A stretch of 64,000 nt of DNA from Mesorhizobium hawassense (GCF_003289945.1 NZ_QMBP01000021.1:49834-113833); one strand, 5' to 3'. Positions 7,859 through 17,004 are shown, counted from the first letter of the stretch. A program made the numbers and translations. Notes: generated from the sequence alone by a model not told the origin.

Positions 7859-9525
7859 TGGCAAATGGCCACGCGAAACCGCGGCACGAAAGCGACGTTC
7901 TGCTCGAAATCCGCAACCTTAAGGTCGAGGCGACTGTCTACTCGCCGAACGAGAAGCCGCGCGACGTCACCATCGTCGACGGCGTGTCGCTGGCTTTGAA
8001 GCGAGGCAAGGTGCTGGGACTGATCGGCGAATCGGGCGCCGGCAAGTCGACCATCGGCCTGTCCGCAATGGGGTATGGACGCGGCGGTGTCCGCATCACA
8101 GGCGGCGAGGTCTTGCTCAACGGCCGCGACATTCTGCAAGGCGGCGTCAAGGGATTGCGAAAAGTTCGCGGCAGCGAGGTCTGCTATGTTGCGCAGTCGG
8201 CTGCCGCCGCTTTCAACCCGGCGCATCGGCTCATGGACCAGGTGGTGGAAGCAGCGCTTCTGCACGGTCTCGGGACCAGGGCCGAGGCGGAAAAGCGCGC
8301 TATAGCGTTGTTCAAGAAACTCCGCTTGCCCGATGCTCAAAAAATTGGATCCCGCTATCCACATCAGGTCTCTGGCGGCCAGTTGCAGCGCGTGATGACT
8401 GCAATGGCACTTTGCTCCGAACCCGACCTGATCGTATTCGACGAGCCGACCACGGCGCTCGACGTGACGACCCAAATCGACGTGCTGGCAGCCATCAAGG
8501 ATGCTATCCGCGACACGAGCGTCGCGGCGCTCTACATCACTCATGATCTCGCGGTGGTGGCCCAGGTCTCGGACGAGATCATGGTGTTGCAAGATGGCAA
8601 AATGGTAGAGCACGGCGAAACACGACAAGTGATTGAGGCGCCGCGCATGGACTACACCAAGGCGCTCGTGTCGGTGCGCTCAATCGATCATGAGGAAAAG
8701 AATCCGGCGCAGGAGCCTCTGTTGTCGGTGAGGAACATCACTGCCGCTTATGGGGGCGATGCCGTGAAAGTTCTGCAGCACGTCTCGGTTGACATCCATC
8801 CGGGCCAAACGCTCGCTGTCGTGGGCGAGTCGGGCTCCGGAAAATCCACCCTAGCACGCGTCATCACGGGGCTGCTGCCCCCGATTGCCGGCAGCATCAC
8901 CTTCGCCAACCGCATGCTCGCGCCCAGGCTCGCAGACCGATCCAGGGATGATCTTCGAGAACTGCAAATGATCTATCAGATGGCCGACGTGGCGATGAAT
9001 CCGCGCCAGACGGTGGGCACTATCATTGGCCGGCCGCTTGAATTCTATTTTGGCATGCGAGGAAAGGAGCGCGATGCCCGCGTCGGCGAGTTACTAGATG
9101 AGATCGAGATGGGCAAGGGTTTCGTCCACCGGTATCCGGCTGAGCTTTCAGGAGGGCAAAAGCAGAGGGTCTGCATCGCCCGCGCGCTCGCCGCGAAGCC
9201 TAAGCTCATCATCTGCGACGAGGTGACCAGCGCGCTCGACCCGCTTGTCGCCGACGGCATCCTCAAGCTGTTGCTCCGCCTGCAGAAGTTCGAAGATGTG
9301 GCCTATCTGTTCATCACCCACGATCTTGCGACCGTTAAGGCGATCGCCGATTCCATCGCGGTGATGTATCGCGGCGAGGTCGTCCGCTACGGCTCAAAGA
9401 CGCAAGTGCTCAGGCCTCCCTTCGATGCTTATACCGACCTGCTGCTCTCCTCGGTTCCCGAGATGGAGGTTGGCTGGTTGGAAAGCGCTATCAAGGGACG
9501 CCGCATGGAGAGTGCGGGGAACTGA
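7858..9525 (+). CDS. Fused double ATP-binding protein of dipeptide-type ABC transporter
   Basis: A 555-residue protein with two complete ABC ATPase domains in tandem, equivalent to DppD and DppF fused. Domain one has Walker A GESGAGKST near residue 58-65, signature VSGGQLQR near 171 and Walker B LIVFDEPTTALD near 191. Domain two has GESGSGKST near 323-331, LSGGQKQR near 430 and LIICDEVTSALD near 450. The start overlaps the preceding stop as TAATG; an in-frame extension to 7699 would overlap the permease by 160 bases and is rejected. It powers import by the two permeases. An amidase remnant begins directly downstream. Confidence 0.93.
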   Translation: MANGHAKPRHESDVLLEIRNLKVEATVYSPNEKPRDVTIVDGVSLALKRGKVLGLIGESGAGKSTIGLSAMGYGRGGVRITGGEVLLNGRDILQGGVKGLRKVRGSEVCYVAQSAAAAFNPAHRLMDQVVEAALLHGLGTRAEAEKRAIALFKKLRLPDAQKIGSRYPHQVSGGQLQRVMTAMALCSEPDLIVFDEPTTALDVTTQIDVLAAIKDAIRDTSVAALYITHDLAVVAQVSDEIMVLQDGKMVEHGETRQVIEAPRMDYTKALVSVRSIDHEEKNPAQEPLLSVRNITAAYGGDAVKVLQHVSVDIHPGQTLAVVGESGSGKSTLARVITGLLPPIAGSITFANRMLAPRLADRSRDDLRELQMIYQMADVAMNPRQTVGTIIGRPLEFYFGMRGKERDARVGELLDEIEMGKGFVHRYPAELSGGQKQRVCIARALAAKPKLIICDEVTSALDPLVADGILKLLLRLQKFEDVAYLFITHDLATVKAIADSIAVMYRGEVVRYGSKTQVLRPPFDAYTDLLLSSVPEMEVGWLESAIKGRRMESAGN

Positions 9526-9527
9526 GC

Positions 9528-9716
9528 TTCACCGGATTCGGGCATGATGATCCTGGTCGCCGGGTGTTCGATGTCACGGGACAACCTTCCGTGTCACTGC
9601 CCTTGGCGCACAGCTCTGACGGATTGCCAATTAGCATTCATCTCGTCGGCCGCTTTGGCGACGAGGGTACGCTGGTGCGTGTCGAACGCAATATAAAAGA
9701 AGCCCGACCCTGGAAA
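9528..9716 (+). pseudogene. Amidase C-terminal remnant
   Basis: Directly after the ATPase gene a frame reads VFDVTGQPSVSLPLA, then DGLPISIHLVGRFGDEG and IKEARPWKHHRP. This is the conserved C-terminal segment of amidase-signature enzymes (compare NVTGQPA.SVPL, DGLPVG.QFVG.FGDE, LE.ARPW). The N-terminal and catalytic Ser-Ser-Lys parts are absent and the upstream frame has no start. It is therefore a truncated leftover, perhaps of an amidase that once formed the last gene of the transporter operon. Homology ends near 9716. Confidence 0.65.
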
Positions 9717-10136
9717 CACCATCGGCCGGATCTGCAAGCGGGTAAGAGCGGACTGTCGGCAGGCAAGTATCAGATCGTCCACCTGCCAGTGGAGCGCTCG
9801 ATATCGTGCCCCCGCAAACCTCAGAACCGAGCGGAACAAAAAGCAGGGTCCCAGTGTCGTACGCTGATCGATCAGTCTCATGATTGTGGCTATCCTGTGC
9901 AGCCCCAATCAGGCCGTCAGCCCGCATTTGGCGATCGCGTAGGAGATCATCAACTATCCGAGCCCCCACGCGGGGCTGCCTACTCCCATGCGCACGGCGT
10001 CGATATCAGCTACTCGTGCAAACTCTGCACGATTTGCAACAAGCAACCAGTGTTCCCGAGCCGTCCTCTTCCATCACTCCGGCCTGGAATCTTGCACTCT
10101 CACAACTAGACTAGCGTTGCGTGGATGCGTATCAAC
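9717..10136. other. Intergenic stretch with no supported gene
   Basis: Between the amidase remnant and the leader of the third binding protein. Open frames exist on both strands, but none resembles a known protein or has a good ribosome binding site. It is probably decayed coding DNA. Confidence 0.4.
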
Positions 10137-10188
10137 CAAAAAGACGCTGATTTACTGCGTGAATAAGCAGAATTTGGGCAAGTTGGCC
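10137..10188 (+). repeat. Copy of the binding-protein leader element
   Basis: Closely similar to 4338-4390 upstream of the second binding protein, including AGAATTTGGGCAAG and GGCC. It lies 90 bases before the third binding protein, at a comparable distance to the first copy. It supports duplication of the gene together with its control region. Confidence 0.6.
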
Positions 10189-10278
10189 AGTCCCGCTGAC
10201 ATACCATTCATTTCGAATAGGACGAGAAGCCGCATGCGTCGGCGCTTAGGGCAACACTTGAAAAGATGGAGGATCTCA

Positions 10279-11868
10279 ATGTCGCAGGAACTCGACTATC
10301 TCACACGCGGCGTCGCTGCGGGCCGGCTTAGCCGACGTGAATTTCTCGGCCGTGCAGCGGCGCTCGGCGTCAGCGCCACTTTTGCCACCTCGCTTCTAGC
10401 CGGAGTCGCAAAGGCGCAGGCGCCGCAGAAGGGAGGCATCCTGAAGGCCGGCCTCCGGGGCGGTGCAGCAACAGATAGCCTCGACCCAGCGTCCTTCCTC
10501 GGTGGGGTTCCCATCGCCTTCGGCAAATGCTGGGGCGAGTTGCTGATGGAAATGACCCCCGAGGGCGGATTCGAATACCGCATCGCCGAGGAAATTGGTT
10601 CGTCAAAGGACGCTAAGACTTGGACGATTAAGGTCCGCAAAGGGATTCAGTTCCACAACGGCAAAGAAGTCACGTCCCCGGATGTCGTCGCCACGCTCGA
10701 ACGGCACTCCGACAAGGAAGCAAAGTCTGGCGCGCTCGGCATCATGAAGGGTATCCAATCGATCAAGGCTGATGGCCGCGACGTCGTGATCACGCTCAGA
10801 GAGCCCAACGTTGATCTGCCCTATCTGATGACCGACTATCACTTGATCATCCAACCTAACGGCGGCAAGGATGATCCGGCCGCTGGCATCAGCGCAGGTC
10901 CCTACAAGGTCACGGTTAATCAGCCGGGCGTGCGACATGGGGCCGAAAAGTTCAAAGACTACTGGCAAGGCGACAAACTCGGCCATGCCGATCAGGTCGA
11001 AATCATCGTTATTAACGATGGTACGGCGCGCATTGCGGCTTTGCAAGGCAACCAAGTCCACATTATCAACTCCGTGGAGCCCAAGGTCGTTGACTTGCTC
11101 AAACGCAATCCCGGCGTAACGATTCAGAACGTGACCGGGCGAGGCTTCTATTGTTTTAACATGTTGTGCGACACCGCGCCGTTCGACAACAATCATCTTA
11201 GAATGGCGTTGAAGCTAGCCATGGATCGTGAGGAAATGCTGGACAAGATTTTGCGCGGCTACGGCTCAATAGGTAACGATTTTCCGATTAGTGCCTCCTA
11301 TCAACTTTTCCCTGAGGGCATTGAGCAGCGCGCCTTTGATCCAGACAAGGCCAAATTTCACTATCAGAAGTCGGGCCACAGCGGACCGGTCCTGCTTCGG
11401 ACTTCTGAGGAAGCCTTTCCCGGTGCTGTCGAGGCCGCCCAGCTCTTTCAGCAGAGTTGCGCCAAAGCCGGCATCGCAATTCAGGTGAAGCGCGAGCCGA
11501 GCGACGGCTATTGGTCGGATGTTTGGCTAAAGCAACCCTTCTCGACCTGCGCCTGGAACGGTCGCTCGACGCAAGACCAGATATACTCGACCACTTATCT
11601 GTCGACCGCGCAATGGAACGATACGCACTTCTTTAACGAGAAGTTCGACAAGCTTCTGACAGAGGCACGCGCTGAATTTGACCAGGACAAGCGCAAGAAC
11701 CTTTATCGTGAGATGGCCATCATCGTCCGGGACGAGGGTGGCGCAATCACGCCGATATTTAACCAGTACATCGACGCCACAGGGCCGGGCGTGAAGGGCT
11801 TTGAGAAGTCTCCTATGAGAGACGTGAGTAACGCCTCGGCACTGGTCAAATGCTGGTTGGAAGCCTGA
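10279..11868 (+). CDS. ABC transporter substrate-binding protein, family 5 (Tat-exported paralogue)
   Basis: A complete 529-residue paralogue of the protein at 4467, identical in length and very similar throughout. The N-terminus carries the same twin-arginine signal (SRREFLGRAAALGVSATFA) and AKAQA cleavage region. The start at 10279 is fixed by this match and by the GGAGG site upstream; the frame is open to 9988 but the extra residues look random. No permease follows. Instead a broken copy of the permease start lies at 11863-11945, so it must rely on the permeases at 6053-7858. Differences in the ligand-facing C-terminal half (STCAWNGRSTQDQ versus YASYWTGRSTQDQ) suggest altered specificity. 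Confidence 0.93.
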   Translation: MSQELDYLTRGVAAGRLSRREFLGRAAALGVSATFATSLLAGVAKAQAPQKGGILKAGLRGGAATDSLDPASFLGGVPIAFGKCWGELLMEMTPEGGFEYRIAEEIGSSKDAKTWTIKVRKGIQFHNGKEVTSPDVVATLERHSDKEAKSGALGIMKGIQSIKADGRDVVITLREPNVDLPYLMTDYHLIIQPNGGKDDPAAGISAGPYKVTVNQPGVRHGAEKFKDYWQGDKLGHADQVEIIVINDGTARIAALQGNQVHIINSVEPKVVDLLKRNPGVTIQNVTGRGFYCFNMLCDTAPFDNNHLRMALKLAMDREEMLDKILRGYGSIGNDFPISASYQLFPEGIEQRAFDPDKAKFHYQKSGHSGPVLLRTSEEAFPGAVEAAQLFQQSCAKAGIAIQVKREPSDGYWSDVWLKQPFSTCAWNGRSTQDQIYSTTYLSTAQWNDTHFFNEKFDKLLTEARAEFDQDKRKNLYREMAIIVRDEGGAITPIFNQYIDATGPGVKGFEKSPMRDVSNASALVKCWLEA

Positions 11869-11945
11869 ACCGAGTGCTTATGGGGCTCGCCCGTCTGAGG
11901 CTAGTTGCCCAGCCCATCGCGCTGGGCATTCACCTTCTCTCGCGG
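11863..11945 (+). pseudogene. Remnant of a duplicated DppB-like permease start
   Basis: Bases 11881-11935 (GGGGCTCGCCCGT, then GGCTAGTTGCCCAGC and CGCTGGGCATT) match 6068-6120, the first codons of the intact permease. The similarity fades after about 11945. This shows that the duplicated unit included leader, binding protein and the start of the permease, the rest being lost. The internal hairpin is kept in weaker form (GCCCAGC-N7-GCTGGGC) and may now serve as the transcription stop for the third binding protein. Confidence 0.65.
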
Positions 11946-12328
11946 TCATCCGAACGCTAACTTCTGGACCAAGCGGGCACAAAATATGTGTGCGCATGAA
12001 CGGCTGCAGATGCTGATCGCTAATGTGAAGGTGTCAAACAGTATCTTCACCCTGCGGATCAGGAGGGCGTCCATGCATGTTGTTGGGTCGATCCAAATTG
12101 CGACCAGACCATTAGACCATTGTTCGGAAACCGATCCTCTAGTCCATCGATGAAACCTGGGATGGTTCGAGAAGGAGGGGCGATCCGGGAACCCTTCAGC
12201 CGCTGGTGGCTTGTGATGGCCACCGACCTTTTCCTTAACGCGGCTGAGGTCGATCCGACCTCGCACCCAGATAGATCAGCCGGAATAATGAAAAATCTCT
12301 CCAACTCCTTAAATCCCAAAACGAAGCA
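11946..12328. other. Intergenic stretch with no supported gene
   Basis: About 380 bases between the permease remnant and the hydrolase gene. Short frames on both strands have no recognisable content. It presumably holds the hydrolase promoter, which I cannot place. Confidence 0.4.
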
Positions 12329-14098
12329 ATGAGAATGAAAATACGAGTGCAAACCCAGATGACACCTGATGCTCAAACTGAAGCCGACGTGGCGCACGCC
12401 ATTGGCTACGTGACTATGCAGGATGGAATGCGCGTCGCGTACATTTCTTACCACCCCAAGTCAGGCCGCCACCCGACCGTTTTCCTGTATTCTCCGTATG
12501 ACGCAAGTGCGACCCGTTTCGAAGTTGCGAAGCCGTTTCTAGATGCCGGCTACGCCTTCGTCGGTGCCAACTTCCCCGCGACTGGCTGTTCGGAAGGTGT
12601 CATCGAAACATGGTTCGACCGGAAAGAAGGAATCTATGGTGCGGAAGTTGTCGAATGGATTGCTAAACAGCCTTGGAGCAACGGCAATGTCGGGATGGTT
12701 GGCAATTCATCAGCGGCCACGGTTCAAATGTGGGTTGCGGCAGAACAGCCGCCTCATTTGAGGGCAATCATAGCGGCCGGCATGTTCGACGCCTATGAGT
12801 GGATCTACCAAGGCGGAATGCTGCAACTTTATAATCTAAAATGGGCTTTTACGAGTCAGTTTATCAGTCAGGCTAGCGGAGTGAGTGACCGGATAAAAGC
12901 GGGCGATATCGAGTGCTCTGCGATTCTTGGAAGCGACCGGCAGCAGGTCAAAAGTTTATTCTACAACGAAATTCGCAGTCATCCACTAAATGATGAATGG
13001 TGGGATTCAATCTGTTTGGCGTGCGAAGAGGTGGCTGGCAAGGTCCGAGTACCCACTATGCTTATTGCCGCTTGGCAGGACCGCCATGCCGCTAGGGAAA
13101 GCGCTCGAGTAATCACTCAATTTATGCCGAACGTACAGCATAAGAAGCTTGTCATGATCGACGGCGACCACGGAGGAACCGGAGCACTTGGGCCACAAGC
13201 TCCTCTGCTTGTCGACAATGAGCGCATGAAATTCCTCGAACGTTGGGTGAAGGGCGTAGAGAATGGACTTGAAAACGAACCTCCCGTGACTGTTTATTGG
13301 GAAGCCTGGGAGCCCGAAGGAGATCCAAAGAAGCAGGTTGCGGGTTGGGTTACACATCACAAGGCTTGGCCAGAACCAATGGTCGAGCGTCGCCCGTACT
13401 ACCTCACGGCCGATGCCAGGATATCGCCTGACAAACCAGGTGCCACGCCGTCTGAGGGCTCTCGCGCGTACCTGTATCCGACGGGAGCAGAACTCTACGG
13501 CAATAATGAGCAATTCGCAGCTAAGCCATATCAGCAGGGCGTGTTGAATTACAGAACGGATGTGGCCGCTTCGGATACGACGCTGCTTGGAAGTCCGCAA
13601 GTTTTGCTCTACCTCAGCATTGATGATGGGGATGACACAGACATCGAACTAACATTGAAGGACGTCGGGCCTGATGGCGACGTACTCTTCCTGCAGTCAG
13701 GCCATCTGCGCGCGTCGCTGCGCGCTATCGATGAACAGCGGACAACTTCGGACGAAATTGTTCATCTATTCCGCGAATGCAAAAAACTTCAGCCCGGCAC
13801 AATATACGAAATAAAAATGTCGGTCTGCCCGATCGGTCATGTCGTCCGAGAAGGGCACAGACTTGAGATAACTATTGGCGCTCCTAACCCTATCATCAAA
13901 CAATCCATCGGTAGCCTTCCAATCGGTGCCGCATCTATTAATAGGGTCTATCACTCGGAGAAGTATCCCTCGAGCATCATCCTGCCCATTGTACCCGGGG
14001 CGAAGGCCCGCGCGTCTGCGCCAGAACGTGGCATACAGCGAGCGAAACCTTGCCGAAAAGAAGCTGAATTTGAGCCCGGCGGACTGCCGACCCGTTAA
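12329..14098 (+). CDS. CocE/NonD family hydrolase
   Basis: A 589-residue alpha/beta hydrolase of the X-Pro dipeptidyl-peptidase S15 class (CocE/NonD). The catalytic triad can be placed at Ser127 in VGNSSAA, Asp251 in AAWQDRHA and His281 in IDGDHGG. A C-terminal beta-rich domain (LLGSPQVLLYLSIDDGDDTDIELTLKDVGPDG ... GHRLEITIGAPNP) is the jelly-roll domain of this family. Such enzymes cleave amide or ester acyl bonds, as in cocaine esterase, glutaryl acylase and Xaa-Pro peptidases. No signal peptide is evident, so it is probably cytoplasmic and may act on a compound brought in by the upstream importer. Alternative starts are at 12335 and 12359. Confidence 0.88.
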   Translation: MRMKIRVQTQMTPDAQTEADVAHAIGYVTMQDGMRVAYISYHPKSGRHPTVFLYSPYDASATRFEVAKPFLDAGYAFVGANFPATGCSEGVIETWFDRKEGIYGAEVVEWIAKQPWSNGNVGMVGNSSAATVQMWVAAEQPPHLRAIIAAGMFDAYEWIYQGGMLQLYNLKWAFTSQFISQASGVSDRIKAGDIECSAILGSDRQQVKSLFYNEIRSHPLNDEWWDSICLACEEVAGKVRVPTMLIAAWQDRHAARESARVITQFMPNVQHKKLVMIDGDHGGTGALGPQAPLLVDNERMKFLERWVKGVENGLENEPPVTVYWEAWEPEGDPKKQVAGWVTHHKAWPEPMVERRPYYLTADARISPDKPGATPSEGSRAYLYPTGAELYGNNEQFAAKPYQQGVLNYRTDVAASDTTLLGSPQVLLYLSIDDGDDTDIELTLKDVGPDGDVLFLQSGHLRASLRAIDEQRTTSDEIVHLFRECKKLQPGTIYEIKMSVCPIGHVVREGHRLEITIGAPNPIIKQSIGSLPIGAASINRVYHSEKYPSSIILPIVPGAKARASAPERGIQRAKPCRKEAEFEPGGLPTR

Positions 14099-14291
14099 GC
14101 TTCAGCGCAGCGCTGCTGGCAACCACTAAAGCGCGTCGCGATTAATCATATCCTGTAGACGAACCGTTGTTGCCGGAGCGCGCGGCAGCAAAGTTTTTCC
14201 TGTATCGTTCGGCATGGGACTATCACGACAGGAAATAGTGGCTGCAATTATTGTGGCCGCCAGTGTTGATCGTTACGATTTCCGTATGCGA

Positions 14292-15593
14292 TCACTTTTT
14301 GGGCAGCGCCACCTCCGTTCGTGCGGGAAGGCGAAGGGCTCCTGATTGTCCTTGTTCGCCACGGGTCGGAAATGGTGAGATCGACCAACTAATTAAGTCG
14401 ACGGCTTGCTCAAGTATCGCCTCAGTCTGAGCAAGGGTCGGTGAAGCTGCAACAACATGCCCGATGCGGTCTCTGTAATCGCCTTTCCTCACGATCGGCG
14501 TCATTGGCTTAACATAGAATTTGACCTCGGCGACACCTGATACCGCAGCCGCCTGACCGCCTCCATCGATCCAATCGAGGTTGCCATCGCGATCAGGAAG
14601 GAGGTACCGCGCGGCAGCTGTATGCGAACGCCTTCTGTGCAAATTCGATGCGTCGCCCGTGACAAGCGTAATGTGCTCGGTGATGAGATCGACACCGTAA
14701 GCCAGCTGAGGCAGTTGAGATGCGGGCGCGCCCCCAAGCCGCGGATTGACTTCAATGACGACTGGGCCGCGCTCCGTCCAACGGAATTCAATGTTAGTCG
14801 GGCCCCAGCCCAGACCAAGAGCTTGCAAACAGCTCAACGAAATACCGCAGATACGCTTATAATCGTCGGCAGTTATCGGGGCCGGGTACGCAAACTCACG
14901 AAAGACGAAGTCGGGTGGGGGACCGAAGTCAGCGGCGGCGATCTCGAATACCTCATTTCCCATTATGTCAGCGTAATAAAACTTGCCTTTTGCGAATTCT
15001 TCTACAAGTATCCTCGGCGAAGACCGCCATATATGCGTCCCGTCCAATAGGTAGCTCGTATGTTTGGCTAACTCATCAACGCTGCGGCACAATCGGACAC
15101 CTATACTGCCGCTGCCCGTGGCAGGTTTGAGAACAACCGGTAGGCCAATTTCCGCGGCAGCACTTTCTACGTGCTTCGCATTTGCCGCCACGCGATGGGC
15201 AGGCATTGGCACGCCGGCCTCCGCAAGGACCTGACGCTGGACGAATTTGTCACAGCATCGCTCAACCGATGCGGGGTCAGGGCCCGGTAGATCGAAATGC
15301 TGACAGAGCTTGCCAACCATAGCATAAGCCAACTCGTCGTCGCCCGAAAAGCCTGTAATGCCAGCAATCTGATAGGTTGCACCCAGGCGGGAACATTCGT
15401 GGATGAGCGCATCGAGATTATCTGTATCGACACGGATTACCTCAGCGCTTTCAGTTGCAAGATAGTCGTACCGAGCTGGATGAGCTGACAGGGTAATCGG
15501 ATGAAGGCCAAGGCGCTGGGCTGCTTGAACATACAGCAGACCGTTACCACTATGGCCTTCAACCAGGATGAGCGCTCTTCTATGCATTGGCAT
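14292..15593 (-). CDS. ATP-grasp domain protein (carboxylate-amine ligase type)
   Basis: A 433-residue ATP-grasp enzyme. The N-terminal domain has ALILVEGHSGNGLLYVQAAQRLG. The ATP-binding core has GLPVVLKPATGSGSIGVRL (nucleotide-binding Lys and glycine loop), LVEEFAKGKFYYADI, and the magnesium-binding strand VIEVNPRLGGAPAS. A C-terminal domain of about 100 residues follows. The start at 15593 is preceded by GGAGATCG; an in-frame extension to 15710 lacks a ribosome site. Such enzymes join a carboxylate to an amine through an acyl phosphate, for instance in dipeptide or siderophore formation. It is transcribed towards the hydrolase gene and has no obvious operon partner. Confidence 0.82.
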   Translation of the reverse strand: MPMHRRALILVEGHSGNGLLYVQAAQRLGLHPITLSAHPARYDYLATESAEVIRVDTDNLDALIHECSRLGATYQIAGITGFSGDDELAYAMVGKLCQHFDLPGPDPASVERCCDKFVQRQVLAEAGVPMPAHRVAANAKHVESAAAEIGLPVVLKPATGSGSIGVRLCRSVDELAKHTSYLLDGTHIWRSSPRILVEEFAKGKFYYADIMGNEVFEIAAADFGPPPDFVFREFAYPAPITADDYKRICGISLSCLQALGLGWGPTNIEFRWTERGPVVIEVNPRLGGAPASQLPQLAYGVDLITEHITLVTGDASNLHRRRSHTAAARYLLPDRDGNLDWIDGGGQAAAVSGVAEVKFYVKPMTPIVRKGDYRDRIGHVVAASPTLAQTEAILEQAVDLISWSISPFPTRGEQGQSGALRLPARTEVALPKK

Positions 15594-15745
15594 CGATCTC
15601 CGTTGCGCGCTGTTCGAGCTATAAGCGTAAAAGGCATCTGTGCCTAACCCCAGCCTTGGCGAACGTACCATTGTCAGCGATTTGTGGTCGCAAAGATTCG
15701 GTAAAATCATTTAAGGTATTTGTTGCAACGCCTTAATGACCGGCC

Positions 15746-15826
15746 GTGTCGAGCGTATTTCAAGCGATCGTGAGCAAGGATTTCGCGGGATCATCAGCAA
15801 CGATTTCAGAGGATCGTGAGCACCTT
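15746..15826. repeat. Three tandem imperfect ~23-bp repeats, IS21-like element end
   Basis: Three successive units begin ATTTC and contain GATCGTGAGCA or close variants (15757-15779, 15780-15802, 15803-15826), preceded by TGTCGAGCGT. Multiple subterminal repeats of this kind mark the ends of IS21-family elements. No istA or istB gene follows, so this is a solitary end. Confidence 0.4.
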
Positions 15827-16071
15827 TTTCGGAGCTGAGGGACGCCAACACACTCGCAGCCGCCCATAGCATCTACAGCGCTATCCAGGGTGCGCGCGCG
15901 AGCGGTCTTACTAAATTAGCACCCACTACACCGCCTGGTGGCGCGAACGTTGTCGATCTAGCGTTTGATTCAATGGCAAAAATTCTCTTGGAAGAGATGG
16001 ACGATGTGTCAACTACTAAATGCCGTAGTATTCACGCCTGCACGAAAACTCTAGAACCGAGTTCGTTCTAA
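15827..16071 (+). other. Start-less open frame, unknown remnant
   Basis: A frame from just after the repeats to a stop at 16069-16071 reads ANTLAAAHSIYSAIQGARASGL and ends TKTLEPSSF. There is no Met start or ribosome site. It may be the tail of a gene cut by the IS21-like end. Not recognised. Confidence 0.25.
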
Positions 16072-16160
16072 GGCATTGATCGAGCGATATCGGCATGCAG
16101 ACGTGATGGCGCTGGAGGTTTTGAAGGGCGTCTGTATAACTGAGGCTAGGGAATCTTAAA

Positions 16161-16293
16161 ATGAACAACCACGTGTTTATAGCCCATGAGTCCGATCGCT
16201 ATGGGCGGTCGTTTCCCACTGTGTTTACACGGGCAGTTGGGACGACCATTTGGGACGAGGCGGGTAGCTCATATATTGAATTCTTCGGGGATC
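16161..16293 (+). pseudogene. Diaminobutyrate aminotransferase (EctB-like) N-terminal remnant
   Basis: The frame starting at 16161 reads MNNHVFIAHESDRYGRSFP, then TVFTRAVGTTIWDEAGSSYIEFF. This is the typical N-terminus of class III diaminobutyrate-2-oxoglutarate aminotransferases (EctB/RhbA type: ..ES.VRSY.RSFPTVF..A.G..LWDE.G..YIDFF). Similarity stops at about 16293, before the PLP-binding core, and the frame ends at 16385. Only the first tenth of the gene survives, next to a GNAT gene. Confidence 0.6.
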
Positions 16294-16494
16294 GGCATAG
16301 CTGCAATCATTCCGAGCGACATGAACGCCGCATCCGAGGCACACACATCCATCTCAGCGCAAGCAAGCTGTCCAAGCGACTCTGACGTTTCGCCGAATAC
16401 GTGGCTGACAAACATTAAGACTCGTGTACTTGGTCCGATCTGTCCACCGATTTTGCGAGCGATGGTTTCAAAGTATCGATCAAGGAATGTTCCA

Positions 16495-17004
16495 ATGAGC
16501 GTGAGGCGGGCGACCTTCACCGACATCCCATTCATCATGCGCACGGAGCGGTTGGAGGGATACGAAGCGCTGGTCGGTCGCTGGGAGGAGGCCCGCCATA
16601 TGGCGACTCTCGCGGATTCGCGTTATGCTTACTTTGTCGCCGAAGGCGACACAACGCCGCTTGGTTTCGCCATCCTGTGCGGCTGGGCTTCGCCCGAGCA
16701 CTCCACACTTGTACAGCGCGTTGCTGTCGCGGAGCCGGGCAGAGGATTGGGCACGGCAATGATGCGTACCGTAGTAGATAGGGCGTTCACGGCGACCGCC
16801 GTCCATAGGCTTGGGATTAGCTGTTTCCCTGACAATATCAGGGCGCGGCGCACCTACGAGGCCGTCGGCTTTGTTGCCGAAGGGGTGGCGCGCAGCAGCA
16901 CCTTCTTCCGCGGCCAGCATCGCGATATGCTGGTGCTGTCGCTACTAAGGCCGGAGTGGGATACGCAGGCTCGCGGGCGCTTGAAAGCGCCTAGTGTCAG
17001 CTAA
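16495..17004 (+). CDS. GNAT family N-acetyltransferase
   Basis: A 169-residue acetyltransferase. The acetyl-CoA-binding motif A is clear (VQRVAVAEPGRGLGTAMMRTVVDRAF, with R-G-L-G-T), followed by the HRLGISCFPDNIRARRTYEAVGFVAEG motif B region and a C-terminal RDMLVLSLLR strand. AAGGA lies about 9 bases before the start; the frame is open further upstream to 16186 but those residues have no family match. It may acetylate an amine or amino acid. A role with the aminotransferase remnant, as EctA works with EctB, is possible but speculative, since this sequence is of the general RimI/RimJ-like kind rather than EctA. Confidence 0.8.
   Translation: MSVRRATFTDIPFIMRTERLEGYEALVGRWEEARHMATLADSRYAYFVAEGDTTPLGFAILCGWASPEHSTLVQRVAVAEPGRGLGTAMMRTVVDRAFTATAVHRLGISCFPDNIRARRTYEAVGFVAEGVARSSTFFRGQHRDMLVLSLLRPEWDTQARGRLKAPSVS

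Noticed and set aside
7855..8628. A 257-codon frame antisense to the fused ATPase
   Set aside because: Shadow of conserved Walker and signature motifs on the plus strand.
16269..16544. A minus-strand 91-codon frame with fairly natural composition (LIGTFLDRYFETIARKIGG...)
   Set aside because: No recognisable family or ribosome site, and it overlaps both the aminotransferase remnant and the GNAT start; it could be a remnant but cannot be supported.
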